From assembly GCA_014885115.2 (NCBI GenBank), contig WKLE02005038.1:1-14494 (forward strand): a DNA stretch of 14,494 bases, written 5' to 3'. Every line of letters starts with the position of its first letter. Position 1 is the first letter of the stretch. The DNA comes from Asterionellopsis glacialis. Lineage: Eukaryota > Bacillariophyta > Plagiogrammaphyceae > Rhaphoneidales > Asterionellopsidaceae. A program made the translations under genes and the position numbers. The notes beneath the pieces are model-generated. The model was not told the origin of the DNA and ran no database searches. It saw only the letters and a list, made by a program, of their open reading frames with translations. This document shows positions 1-9,026 of the stretch, piece after piece.

Positions 1-370
1 CTTCAGTAGTGATGATAGTGTAGTACAGGTGTGAAGTATATTACTAAACTGTTATAAATTTATTGGATGTATCATCTTAAAGTATGATTGCTTACTTGTT
101 CTTGGGAGGGAGAAAGCAAAGCATGTCAAACATAGTACCGGTAGCATACAGTAGCACTAAGGTTAGAAATTACGAGTTAACTATTATCCCATGAATGATT
201 AGAGTTAGAAATATCAGAAATCTGGAAGCATGATGGCCCCAATGCCGGGAGCACAAAATAATACAGTATGGTCCTGACGGACCGGTGCTGCAAAGAGAGC
301 GAGAGTGCGAGTCGCTATCTATCTTGCACCATGGGAAAAGTGCATCCCTCCATTCTCGCACAAAATTTTA
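1..370. other. Left-edge intergenic region and leader of the first gene
   Basis: No convincing coding region is seen on either strand. The sequence is AT-rich at first and becomes less so from about 230 toward the gene starting at 371. It must hold the promoter and 5' leader of that gene, but I recognise no TATA box or defined operator. A short upstream reading frame beginning at 331 is listed separately. Confidence 0.5.
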
Positions 371-426
371 ATGGTGACACGCTACCGCCTGCTGCTCCTT
401 CTGCTCCTTGCCGCCACCCCGCCTAG
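331..426 (+). other. Possible upstream ORF overlapping the first gene's start
   Basis: An ATG at 331 sits in a very favourable context (caccATGGg) and opens a 31-codon frame that stops at 424-426. It is out of frame with the downstream gene and runs across its likely start at 371. If the transcript begins upstream of 331, scanning ribosomes should tend to start here, which would lower translation of the main gene. If transcription begins after 331, this frame is irrelevant. The encoded peptide has no recognisable feature. Confidence 0.35.
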
Positions 427-1639
427 AGGCGACAGCACTACACCGCATCCATATGATGGGAGTGCTTACACTTCCATTCCTTCGTCTTTGGAAGCTGCAA
501 TAGGTGCTATTAGATCTTCCCAATGTCGACGGAGTTGCTCAACAATCTTTTGCGCCCCTGGGCGCTATTGGGAGAATCTACCGCGCTCCACCACCACATT
601 CAAGATGAGTACATCAGAATCAGATTCAGGAAGGAATGATGAAGAGAAGGTGAAGCAATCAGCAGATTTGGGTAGAAGGGCACGCAAGAAAAAGTTGCGC
701 AAGCTGGAATATAAACGGCGCCGTGACCGCTGGACCAGAAGGTATGGATCCCTAGAAGCTCTGCAGGTAACATTTGGCAAGGGTCCACTGTGGGGTGACC
801 TAAATCCAACCCAGACGCGAGCGCTCTATCATACTCTCCTACCGCGGTCTCTCATGGCATTGAACGACATGGGACTGATGAAGCCTGATGAATTGGCACC
901 CTTGGCATACCAAGCGCGGATAGCTGCCAAGGAGTATGCCAGATCAAGATGTGTTTGGACGGGTAGGATTGGAACGTCGTTATTTGATCAATATCGCAAT
1001 TTGAGGGATCGTGGCAGTTTATTGAAACCAGGATCCTCATCGTCCATGTCTTGGGAGGAAATCTGGGCCAAATATGAGGGGCAAATTGTAAAGGAGGTTT
1101 GTGAGGGCGTGCTGAAAGATGGAGACAGCAAGCGAACGGACAACAAAAAGCAAAAGGAGCTCGATGAAAAACGTTTGGCAATGCTCATATATCTGCGAAT
1201 ATTGGAGCGGAGCTGTGCGACGAACCAAGCCTTTGACAGTCTCTTTCTCAACCAAGATGGTAGTGCAGACGATATCGATCTGGTGTCAATAGCATCTCAA
1301 CTCGATAGCGATGTACGATCCATCCTCCTCCACCCTGCAGACAGTGCCAAGGCGACGAAGAAGGCTGAGAAGATGAAAAAGAAGCAACAGAAAGCACTCC
1401 AAAAGGAGGAAAATAGGCAACGAACGGTTGAGAGGAAGGAAGAGAAGCGGAAAAGAAAACAACGGAGCGAGGAAGAAGAGAAAATAGACCACGACAAGGT
1501 TAAAGTCTATATTTCTGCTGCTGGAGATAACGACGGCGATGATGTTCCGGATCAAGAATATTCTCAGGGATATCAAGCCCTAAGAATACTTGCCGGTACC
1601 CGCCGGCAGTTCAAACTTCTTTTTAGTAGGTCAAAGTGA
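371..1639 (+). CDS. Hypothetical protein, signal peptide and Lys/Glu-rich tail
   Basis: I do not recognise this 422-residue protein. The frame is open back to an ATG at 305, but I chose 371 because residues 1-20 then form a clear signal-peptide shape: short basic start, a run of leucines, and AATPP. From residue 97 to 127 it is strongly basic. Residues 128-243 look like a folded domain rich in aromatic, Leu and Pro residues, including GPLWGDLNPTQTRALYHTLL and a region ending in MSWEEIWAKYEGQI. A long Lys/Glu-rich coiled-coil-like stretch covers about 327-373, followed by a short tail containing GYQALRILAGTRRQF. No intron is needed. An internal ATG at 605 would give a protein without the signal sequence. 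Location is therefore uncertain: secretory or plastid if 371 is used, nucleus or cytosol if 605 is used. The reading frame is confident and the function is unknown. Confidence 0.8.
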   Translation: MVTRYRLLLLLLLAATPPRGDSTTPHPYDGSAYTSIPSSLEAAIGAIRSSQCRRSCSTIFCAPGRYWENLPRSTTTFKMSTSESDSGRNDEEKVKQSADLGRRARKKKLRKLEYKRRRDRWTRRYGSLEALQVTFGKGPLWGDLNPTQTRALYHTLLPRSLMALNDMGLMKPDELAPLAYQARIAAKEYARSRCVWTGRIGTSLFDQYRNLRDRGSLLKPGSSSSMSWEEIWAKYEGQIVKEVCEGVLKDGDSKRTDNKKQKELDEKRLAMLIYLRILERSCATNQAFDSLFLNQDGSADDIDLVSIASQLDSDVRSILLHPADSAKATKKAEKMKKKQQKALQKEENRQRTVERKEEKRKRKQRSEEEEKIDHDKVKVYISAAGDNDGDDVPDQEYSQGYQALRILAGTRRQFKLLFSRSK

Positions 1640-2231
1640 GATTTCTGCAGCATCAAAAGAAGTTTTGCTCACAATATTATGTCGCAGGATTGGGCCGCGA
1701 AAGGTGACTCTGCGCCATCCCACTGATACTGGAGATGATACCATACGATGCTGTAATCGCGGTTGTCCCTCCACTTTTTTTTTAAAGAACATATCGATCG
1801 GGTGGTTTTCTGCGGGTTCAAAACCACGGAAGAATGAAGCTTCAATACAAAAGGTTGTAAGCTATCAAAGTTGGTTAGTTCCTCAACAGTTTTAATTGTA
1901 TTGCATCAAATCAGGTATGAAGCCGAGAGACGAGGCGAATGAGAATTGAGTCAAAGCATATCTAGGAAAAATAAATAAAGATATTGAGCATATTAAAACT
2001 ACTGTCCAGCTAGCAGCACTCGATAAAAAACTCTTTCTCACTACGTGTAGTTTATTGTTGACAATCTACCACCTGGTTGTTTTAATCAATTGCATTACTC
2101 CGACATCATCCAGTCGTTGCATCCAGAGTATGTATCTTGAAACAAGAAGTGTATGCAATATTCCTAACGGGTTATATATTAAAACATCCCCCACAAGAAC
2201 AATTGAGAAAACATCCAACAGTGCTCTAAAT
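1640..2231. other. Intergenic region between two converging genes
   Basis: This is the 3' side of both neighbours, the plus-strand gene ending at 1639 and the minus-strand gene ending at 2232. It is AT-rich, with a run of nine T near 1777. An open frame runs across 1590-1895, but it has no recognisable motif and overlaps the end of the upstream gene in another frame. I see no RNA gene. Poly(A) signals for both genes presumably lie here but are not distinct. Confidence 0.5.
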
Positions 2232-2909
2232 TTATTTTGTTTCATTTTGAACCTCCTTTGCATCTTCGTCAGGCAATTCTTCAATCAGAGGTAATGATGA
2301 ATCTTCCTCCTTTTCCTTTTCTTTCTGTTGTACAGCCCTTTCTGTTCTCCTTTTCCGCCGCCGTTCGAGTTCAGCTTTCCCACCATCTTCATCCCATAGA
2401 AGTGCACCATCGCTATCTTCATCTGTCTCTGTCTTGGTGTATTTTAATAAAGTCCTAAACTCATTGACGAATTTTGTTGTTTCCTCCTGACTTATAGTTT
2501 TGGGAAATTCAAGTAGTAAATCATCAAATGCATGCAAAAGAGCCTTACGGCCTAAATACCGACTCGGTTTTTGGTTGGATGCTACCAATCCATTCCACAA
2601 CTGTGCAGTGACCGACTGTTCAACGCTGGCTTCTTCTTCATCCGGACCTACAGCAAATGTATACGCATTGATAGATTTTGAAAGTACCCTACAGCAAGTC
2701 AGTGCATCTTGAGATGAAAGAACACAAGTGTCGGCTGGGGTGTTTTGTGTTATGGATCTTGCCGATATGAGGCTCATATACGATTTAATAGCAGAATCAA
2801 TAGTTGGTCGATCTTGCGCCAGCGATTTAGCAGTAGCTTCCTGAGGTGTTAAAGAAGCTGCTGCTAATTTTTGGGCGACAGCTGCAGCTTTTTCCTGAAA
2901 ACTCGACAT
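2232..2909 (-). CDS. Hypothetical protein, helical with charged C-terminal tail
   Basis: I do not recognise this 225-residue protein. It has no signal peptide and no membrane segment. Residues 1-35 are Ala/Gln-rich and should be helical. Residues 35-160 look like an all-helical globular part: several amphipathic stretches, a Cys pair at 72-73 and an acidic loop at 90-94. Residues 175-203 are a highly charged helix (RRRKRR then KEKEKEE), and the last 20 residues are acidic. This resembles a cytosolic or nuclear protein, possibly a scaffold or nucleic-acid-associated factor, but that is only inference from composition. The start ATG follows a TATAAA-like AT-rich stretch and is the first good start after a GAAT repeat. 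Codon use is ordinary for the region and much less biased than that of the ATP synthase gene. It is intronless. Confidence 0.8.
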   Translation of the reverse strand: MSSFQEKAAAVAQKLAAASLTPQEATAKSLAQDRPTIDSAIKSYMSLISARSITQNTPADTCVLSSQDALTCCRVLSKSINAYTFAVGPDEEEASVEQSVTAQLWNGLVASNQKPSRYLGRKALLHAFDDLLLEFPKTISQEETTKFVNEFRTLLKYTKTETDEDSDGALLWDEDGGKAELERRRKRRTERAVQQKEKEKEEDSSLPLIEELPDEDAKEVQNETK

Positions 2910-2920
2910 TTTATATCCTT

Positions 2921-2940
2921 GAATGAATGAATGAATGAAT
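2921..2940. repeat. GAAT microsatellite, five units
   Basis: Five perfect copies of GAAT lie just upstream of the minus-strand start at 2909, so they fall in the 5' leader or core promoter of that gene. Length variation here could differ between strains. Confidence 0.9.
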
Positions 2941-3585
2941 CAAAAGGTTTCGTAGTTGGTCAATAATACGCCTCGGTTTGGTTGATCAGAAGGAGCTCAA
3001 CAGTTCTTTTACGGAAGCCCACAAAACACAATGAGATATTGCTTTCGCCGTTGAATTCAAATAATGTAATATTATGATCTATTTTCTTCACAACGGGATT
3101 GGATTGCACTGCACTGTTTTTCTCGTCGATGTTCCATGTTGGTCGATCGTCGATGAGCATCTTTTTTGAGGGGTGGGCGCATCTTCTTCGATGTTGATCC
3201 GCTGTGCGTACAATCCTACTCAGTACTAGGACCTAAGTCCTAAGTACTGGTACTCAATAAATGAAAGTACAAGAGGTTGCTTCTACAGCTGTCTTAGTAG
3301 AGGAAGGTACATGTACAGACTGTTTGAGTAGATAACGAGCAGTTCGTATTATCGGAGATATGGACAGACGATTGCAAACCATTCTCGCCAACAGATTCAC
3401 TACGTAGAAATCTCAGTAGGGCATGTACCAGCATTTGCACTGAGATCCAGCACGTCACAGCTCCACTGTATGCAAATCAATATGTAGAGTCCTAGTACTT
3501 GAGTAACGTAGTCCTACCTGGTACGCAAAGGCGCCCGTTGTTGCGTTGTTTTTTCATCCTCCCAGTTAGATATCCTAGCAACACC
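2941..3585. other. Divergent intergenic region, GTAC-rich
   Basis: This lies between the minus-strand gene starting at 2909 and the plus-strand ATP synthase gene starting at 3586, so it should carry promoters for both. A 66-codon open frame on the minus strand (2960-3160) shows no motif and is probably chance. From 3186 to 3585 I count ten GTAC tetramers, against about 1.6 expected for equal base use. They include the paired forms GTACTGGTAC (3244) and GTACATGTAC (3307). Confidence 0.6.
3221..3249. repeat. Near-perfect inverted repeat
   Basis: The left arm CAGTACTAGGAC and the right arm GTCCTAAGTACTG are reverse complements except for one extra A in the right arm, and flank a four-base CTAA centre. 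A further copy of the right-arm sequence without the extra base, GTCCTAGTACT, lies at 3489-3499, about 90 bases before the ATP synthase start. It may be a dimer-binding site or the remnant of a small repeat. Confidence 0.75.
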
Positions 3586-5748
3586 ATGGCGCTCCGATCC
3601 GCCGTAAGCACTGTCGCACGCCGAGTGGCTCTTGCCTCTGCTCCTCAGGTGCGTATTCGAAACAGGAGATGCTTGTTTGTGTAGTCTTTGCGTTGGGTTG
3701 AACAGAGTTATGGTTGTTTCACAAGAGGTTGTTGGTGGTGGTGTCCTCCGATCCAACTGCATGGGTTCGTTGCAGCGTCGGCGTATCCTTGCGCGATGGA
3801 CGTCCCATGAAGCGCTTGGATCATGGGCTTTCTCTCGTTGACGGCTCTACAAACCTCATTGCCACCATTTCCACCATATTTGTTATATGTGCTTTGGAAA
3901 TATCGATTGGCGGAAGAATCAATTGACATGGTGCGGACCGGTGGATAGTCAATTGGTGACCGTTCGTCATGGTTACCGTTGTTCGCCTTGTCTAGTGACC
4001 TATTTTTGGATTTTGAAATTCCGAATTCCGTTGCTCGCGAAGATTTTCACGCAAATATTAATCTGGTTCACACGCATCACGCAACCGACTGGAACTTTTC
4101 GTGTTGGCCAATGATGCAATGTTAGTGTTACTTTGAATTTCTCAACCATTTTTCCTTTGCATGGAATCTTTTTAACAAACAGGTTGCACGTGGTGCCACA
4201 ACCACGTACTCCCGTGGCCTTGCCAGCCAAACGCTCGAGCTCTCTACTTACCTCGAGAGCAAGATCTCCGCTGCCGCTGGTGCCGAGGATAGTGCAGTCA
4301 AATACGCTGAAACTGGATCCGTTATTTCCGTTGGAGATGGTATCGCTCGTGTCTACGGTCTCTCCAATGTCCAAGCCGGAGAGATGGTTGTCTTCGCCGC
4401 TGGTCTCCGCGGTATGGCTCTTAACTTGGAAGAGGACAACGTTGGTGTTGTGATTTTCGGTGACGATCGTGACATTCTTGAGGGTGATACCGTCAAGCGT
4501 ACTGGTGCCATTGTCGATGTTCCCGTCGGAAAAGAGCTTCTCGGACGTGTTGTTGACGGTATTGGTCAGCCCATTGATGGTGGAGCCTCCCTCGATAACT
4601 GCGCACGCTCTCGTGCTGAGGTCAAGGCCCCTGGAATTATCCCACGTGAGTCCGTGTCCGAGCCCATGCTTACCGGGCTCAAGGCCGTTGATGCCTTGAT
4701 CCCCATTGGACGTGGTCAGCGTGAGTTGATCATTGGTGATCGTCAAACCGGTAAAACCGCCATTGCCATTGACACCATTATTAACCAAAAGACCAAGGAA
4801 GATCCCCTTGCCTGTATCTACGTTGGTGTTGGACAAAAGCGTTCCACCATTGCTCAGCTTGTAGGACAGCTCGACGAGAAGGAAGCCATGGGTAACTGCA
4901 TTATTGTTGCTGCCACCGCCTCTGACTCTGCTCCTCTTCAGTTCCTTGCTCCTTACACCGGAGCTGCCATGGGAGAATACTTCCGTGACAACGGAAAGCA
5001 CGCTGTGATCTTCTATGATGATCTTTCCAAGCAGGCTGTTGCCTACCGTCAAATGTCTCTTTTGCTTCGTCGTCCTCCTGGTCGTGAGGCTTACCCAGGT
5101 GATGTTTTCTACCTTCACTCTCGTCTTCTCGAGCGTGCTGCCAAGATGCATCGTAATACCGGTGGAGGATCTCTTACCGCCCTTCCCGTCATTGAGACCC
5201 AAGCTGGTGATGTGTCCGCTTACATTCCCACAAATGTGATTTCCATTACCGATGGACAAATTTTCTTGGAGTCCGAACTTTTCTACCAAGGTCAGCGTCC
5301 TGCCATTTCTGTTGGTCTTTCCGTGTCTCGTGTCGGTTCTGCCGCCCAGTACAAGGCCACCAAGTCCGTTGCCGGTACCATGAAGCTCGAACTTGCCCAG
5401 TACCGTGAGGTTGCTGCCTTCGCCAAGTTCGGTTCTGATCTTGATCCCGCCACCCAGCAACAGCTTAACCGTGGTGTTCGTCTTTACGAACTCCTCAAGC
5501 AAGGACAGTACATGCCTTACGAGCCCGAAGAGGTTGTTGCCTCTCTATTTATTGGTGTCAAGGGATACTGCGATCGCATCGACGTTGAACACGTCCAGGC
5601 CTTCGAAACTGCTTTCCTTGAGCACATGAAGACTGCCCACAGCAAGGTCCTTAAGGACATTGTTGATGCCGGATACGTCTTGACCGAAGACTCCGACAAG
5701 CAGTTGCATGAAATTGCCGAAGCCTTCACCACCGGTTTCACCCCCTAA
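3586..5748 (+). CDS. ATP5A: Mitochondrial ATP synthase F1 subunit alpha, nuclear-encoded
   Basis: Two exons, 3586-3648 and 4183-5748, join in phase 0 to give 542 residues, the usual length for a mitochondrial alpha subunit. The protein is the non-catalytic nucleotide-binding subunit of the F1 head on the matrix side of the inner membrane. Residues 1 to about 35 are Arg/Ala/Ser-rich without acidic residues, as expected of a matrix presequence. Then come the beta-barrel domain ([14 protein letters not shown]), the Walker A motif GDRQTGKT at 206-213, the Walker B acidic pair at 300-301 in VIFYDDLS, and the alpha/beta signature at 394-410 with the conserved Arg of SVSRVG. The C-terminal helical domain is complete to the stop. 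The start has a strong context (caccATGG) and no in-frame ATG upstream. Codon use is strongly biased to C- and T-ending preferred codons, fitting high expression. Residue 397 is Ser where most alpha subunits have Asn. Plastid AtpA is excluded by the presequence, the intron and the mitochondrial-type sequence. Confidence 0.97.
3649..4182 (+). other. Intron 1 of the ATP synthase alpha gene
   Basis: The intron starts GTGCGT and ends in a T-rich stretch, then AACAAACAG. It is 534 bases, several times longer than the other introns in this window (87-154). It falls between codons and almost separates the targeting presequence from the mature protein. Retention would add 11 codons and then stop, giving a 32-residue peptide. 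Open frames inside it on both strands show no motif. A tiny internal exon cannot be excluded, but none is needed to keep the frame. Confidence 0.85.
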
Positions 5749-6299
5749 AAAATGAGTTACGATTAAGATGAGGCTAGAGGTTCTCTAAGAAACACTATTT
5801 AAAATAACCACAACTGTTGTGGAATGCCATTTTTGTTTTCTTTCTATCCAATTCTTGTGGCCTTTTTCAAATATAGCTTATAGCATAATTTCCATACACA
5901 GAACTATGTTTTGTTCACGTTCCTGAAACTCACGTGCTTTTATAGCATCGGGAACAGCTTGCGTGCTTCAAAAATATATGGCACGGATGTTCATGTCAAA
6001 TACACATATGACATATTATAATATACCTTATTTGCTCGTCTAATTTTACATCAGTCAACCACTGACTGTGCTAGTACTTATTTCTCTGTGACAGGAAAAC
6101 AAGATGACAAAAAAAAAATATTTTTTGGATTCACATGTCAATCTAATCCACAAATGATTGAAAACGAAATTTAAATTTTAAAGTGTTGAAATCAAATTTA
6201 TTAATAGTGAAAAATAAAGTTTTGTGGAAAGAGAGCATAGTTTCAGGGTTGTAAAATCTGGCACTTGTCCAAGTGCAAAGTGTCCTCAAGGTTTGCTAT
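5749..6299. other. AT-rich intergenic region after ATP synthase
   Basis: This is the 3' side of both the ATP synthase gene and the converging minus-strand gene ending at 6300. No coding frame is supported. It contains a run of A followed by a run of T around 6109-6126, which could fold as a weak hairpin, and a compact perfect hairpin at 6261-6276 listed separately. Confidence 0.5.
6261..6276. repeat. Perfect short hairpin in a 3' flank
   Basis: GCACTTG and CAAGTGC are exact reverse complements separated by two bases. The element lies 24 bases beyond the stop of the minus-strand gene ending at 6300, so it may be in that gene's 3' UTR. It is short and could be chance. Confidence 0.5.
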
Positions 6300-6763
6300 C
6301 TAACCACATTTCGATGTTGTACCTAGTCTATGGTGTTTTTTCAGTGAAATGCTCCTACACCTTTTTTTAAAATGGATATTATATTCATTCTTGAAATGCT
6401 CCATTTTCCTTTCTGTGCGTTTCCAGTAAATCTCACCTACTGTAGCTCGCAAATATTGTCTTGTTACGTAAGGTAGATGCTCGAAATCGGGATCACCCTC
6501 TCTATGTCGTTTAATGCATTCTTTGACAAGCTGAACGAAACAGGAATAAAAAATTGAACGTGTGAGTCGATATGCTTTTCAATAAAATTTGAAACAAAGC
6601 TTGTACTTGAACTTGAAACGTGAAAATTGACACTCACGTGCTTTGCCACGACACAAAGTGATGGATTGCTCTGTGAAAGATCGTCAAATAGCATTTTAAA
6701 AAAAATTAATTGATCTCTCCGTGACATTGGAGCGCCTTCTCTTGAATTTACTTTGTCTGTCAT
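6300..6763 (-). CDS. Small paralogue A, possible KIX-like helical protein
   Basis: I rebuilt this gene from two exons, 6763-6638 and 6530-6300, with a 107-base intron (GTGAGT...TTCAG) in phase 0 giving 118 residues. Without splicing the frame runs into intron sequence and ends at 6464. The core starts at RRDQLIFFKMLFDDL, continues through NPSLCVVAKH, crosses the junction into LVKECIKRHREGDPDFEHL, and ends with LRATVGEIYW. It matches paralogue B just upstream across this whole core. The pattern is three amphipathic helices with a conserved Gly-Asp-Pro turn before helix 3 and a Val-Gly then Trp end. This vaguely recalls KIX transcription co-activator domains, which is inference only. The tail (residues 84-118) is basic, with KKRCR and KKHHR. 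There is no signal peptide or membrane segment, so a nuclear or cytosolic location is likely. Relative to B it lacks one residue in helix 1, next to a run of eight T. Confidence 0.72.
6531..6637 (-). other. Intron of paralogue A
   Basis: It begins GTGAGT and ends with a T-rich tract and CAG on the minus strand. It sits directly after the codon of AKH, the same place as in paralogue B. Splicing is what makes the second exon match B in frame. Confidence 0.75.
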
Positions 6764-7619
6764 CTCTTGGCATGTATTCTCTTGGTACTCCTGGTGAAAG
6801 AACGTTGTTGAAGCCGTCGATTCGGAAGGTTGCAGTCTTGTTCATGAATTGATTCTTTTTTCTATGCGAGTGATCGTGTTCGAAAAATGTGACGGGGTCG
6901 GTTTACGATTCTGTTCTTATGTTTCAAGATTAGATCAGTATCTAGAACTACACATCTACGATTAAAGCTGGTCTCACCGGACTTGATTGCTTCTCATCCC
7001 GCCTTGGGCATACCTTGGGTTCGGTTTCAATGCTAAGATGCCGCACTCCCAAACGTTTTGAAGAGGTTCAACATGCTTGTTTCATACATATAAAAATAAT
7101 CAAAAATGGAATTTATTGCTCTGGGGAGAGAGTCTTTGTTTTTTTCTGACACCATGACATCCCTTGGACATTATTATGTCCTAAAGCTTTTCTAAGAATC
7201 GCAGAATTCGGTTTGAGAATGTCCTACAGTAGTCGTGATTTTTGCACTGGACCGGTTAGGTATTCTCCATGAAAAATGAAAGGAATTTCAAATTTGTCTT
7301 CACCATGATGTATGATTTCAAATTCTGAATTTTGCCCAAGAGACCAAGATAAAAAAAGTAAAGCATGTTTGGGACTAATTTTTTTATAATTTACTCTGAA
7401 AAAACCCCAGCATCAATAATTATGATAGAATTCAGTGTGTGTGCAGCAGGAATCGTGAAGTTGATGCTTTCTCAATTTTACAGAAAGGAAAGATTTTCGA
7501 ATTCAAAATCGTTTTACTGCAGCAGAGATTAACCACCACTTGAGTTACGTACAAAATTTCCCTCACGACGAAAATGTTCTTGAAGTATCCTAGTAGGCTA
7601 TCGCTGACACGCTAATTCC
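6764..7619. other. Intergenic region between the two paralogues
   Basis: 856 AT-rich bases lie between paralogue A's start and paralogue B's stop. I looked for a third or degenerate copy on both strands and saw none. No RNA gene or repeat is recognised. It should hold the promoter of A and the 3' end of B. Confidence 0.5.
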
Positions 7620-8127
7620 CTACCTGATAAGGCTAGGTTTTATCTCAAGGACAACAGCCGCCGCATTGTTCCAGTTTGTAGTGCCGACTAGTTTTCGTAA
7701 CAATTTTTTAACAGTCGGCATTAGCGGCGTATATTCTGGGTCACCTTCACGATTTTTCTCAATGCAATATTTTACCGTCTGCAAAAAAGAACATAAAAAC
7801 GACAAATTGAACGTATACTCATGAGCTTCATGTCCGAAGAAAGCACTGCACATGATTTATAATAGCGGGTTATACAGTGGTCTTTCGCGTTTTCGCAACA
7901 ATATAACTCAGATTTCAAAACGATATACGTACTTGTTTTGCAGCATAACGTAGGTAGGGATCATGCTCTTCAAGGTAGTCAAACAATATCTTGATCAGAA
8001 GAATGAGTTCCTTTCTTCTCCTGTCCAAAGTCTTTGAAGGTGGTCTTTTCGGGCGTAATGTTGACAAGTTGTACGCGGTGCTTTGGTTTCCCAGAGGTGA
8101 TGTTTGGGAAAGAGATTCTGTTCTCAT
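7620..8127 (-). CDS. Small paralogue B, possible KIX-like helical protein
   Basis: Two exons, 8127-7933 and 7778-7620, join over a 154-base intron (GTACGT...TTTTTTGCAG) in phase 0 to give 117 residues. The N-terminal 35 residues are Ser/Thr/Pro-rich and probably disordered. The core then runs RRRKELILLIKILFDYLEE, DPYLRYAAKQ, across the junction to TVKYCIEKNREGDPEY, then LLRKLVG and a Trp. Core residues shared with paralogue A include RR, LI, LFD, L, P, AK, VK-CI, REGDP, LR, VG and W. It ends shortly after the core, without A's basic tail. No signal peptide or membrane segment is seen. The function is unknown: a protein-protein interaction module is plausible from the three-helix pattern. Shared intron position, same strand and close spacing argue for tandem duplication followed by strong divergence. 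Confidence 0.72.
7779..7932 (-). other. Intron of paralogue B
   Basis: The donor is GTACGT and the acceptor TTTTTTGCAG on the minus strand. It lies between codons directly after AKQ, at the site used in paralogue A. The intron sequences themselves share nothing obvious, so the duplication is not recent. Confidence 0.75.
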
Positions 8128-9026
8128 CTTATTTTCTGATGGCTTCGGAAGAAATGATTCGGTAACGTTGAAAAGATTTGAATTGTGGGTACTGGGGCGT
8201 TTCCAGAAACAAGAGTTTGTTGTCTACAACCATCAAGCAGAAAAATGAGAAGCAGAGCAGAATACAAGACAAATGACGCTGATCCTTTAAAAAAAACACT
8301 GTACCAGGCACCATATACGGTACACACGCCCATACCGTACCTTGTACCTGTACAATGTACTCCTGGGTATCTTTGTAGACCCTACAGGAATTACAGTATG
8401 TGCATAATTATTTTTCGAAGAGAACCCCGATTTATTTAGCAAAAGTACTGGTACTTGAGAGGTCTATAGTCTACAGGTAGGCAGAGCAAAACAGAGTTCG
8501 CTTTTTGACAAACATTTTTTTATAATAACTCAAAGTTTGAGCTATTCTATGAACGGTGGTGTTTCTCTCTAGACACACCAGACAAGGACCAGAAGTGAAG
8601 TACCGGTACCTGTTTCCAGGTCACTGCTACGAAAAGTCCCAATTTACTACCTGATAAATGTCATTGATGCAGATCCTGCAAGCAATAGATCAAAGATGTT
8701 ACGATGTTCGTCAATATATTTAGGACCTATATTTCAGAAGACTATCAGTTGTAAGGTGTGCGTTTCAGTATACTACATGCCTCAGTCAAGTTGTTTTAAG
8801 TTCTCACTGTACAACTGTAAATGGAACTTAGGATAAAAATCGTTCCCAATAGACTACTAGAAGTTAAAAGACAGGAAATTTCCGCAGAGGACGAAACTCA
8901 ATTTGTACTGTTATACGAGTAAACAAGTACCTTTGATCGCCTTTTTTTAAATGCATGCTTGTTGTCTAAACTTGTTAAGAATGTTTCTACATGGTAATGG
9001 CGAAGTATTGCAGCGAGAGAAGATGT
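8128..9026. other. Gene-free region, GTAC-rich
   Basis: 899 bases lie between paralogue B's start and the LON-domain gene's stop. Open frames near 8124-8439 on both strands have no motif and overlap one another. From 8281 to 8940 I count thirteen GTAC tetramers where about 2.6 would be expected for equal base use. Many are paired at 6 or 7 bases (8337, 8344, 8350, 8357; 8445 and 8451; 8600 and 8606). It includes the 10-base palindrome GTACCGGTAC at 8600. Confidence 0.6.

Noticed and set aside
1810..1840. GGTTCAAAACC, considered as part of a tRNA T-arm.
   Set aside because: No matching acceptor, D-arm or anticodon stem could be built around it.
1590..1895. A 101-codon frame overlapping the end of the first gene, considered as a further exon.
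   Set aside because: No motif is seen, no good splice site would join it, and the first gene ends in a plausible tail.
2960..3160. A 66-codon minus-strand frame upstream of the gene starting at 2909.
   Set aside because: No motif, no signal peptide, and no splice pair linking it to the downstream gene.
4000..5502. A 500-codon open frame on the minus strand opposite the ATP synthase alpha gene.
   Set aside because: It covers the intron and most of exon 2 and has a low-complexity Gly/Asn/Thr/Leu composition typical of the reverse of strongly biased codons. The plus-strand gene is unambiguous.
8124..8439. Several open frames on both strands upstream of paralogue B.
   Set aside because: They overlap one another, lack motifs and lie in a GTAC-rich gap.
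8641..8760. Possible third decayed copy of the small paralogues, because CTACCTGATAA near the end of paralogue B recurs at 8647.
   Set aside because: Outside those 11 bases the translated sequence does not resemble the family core.
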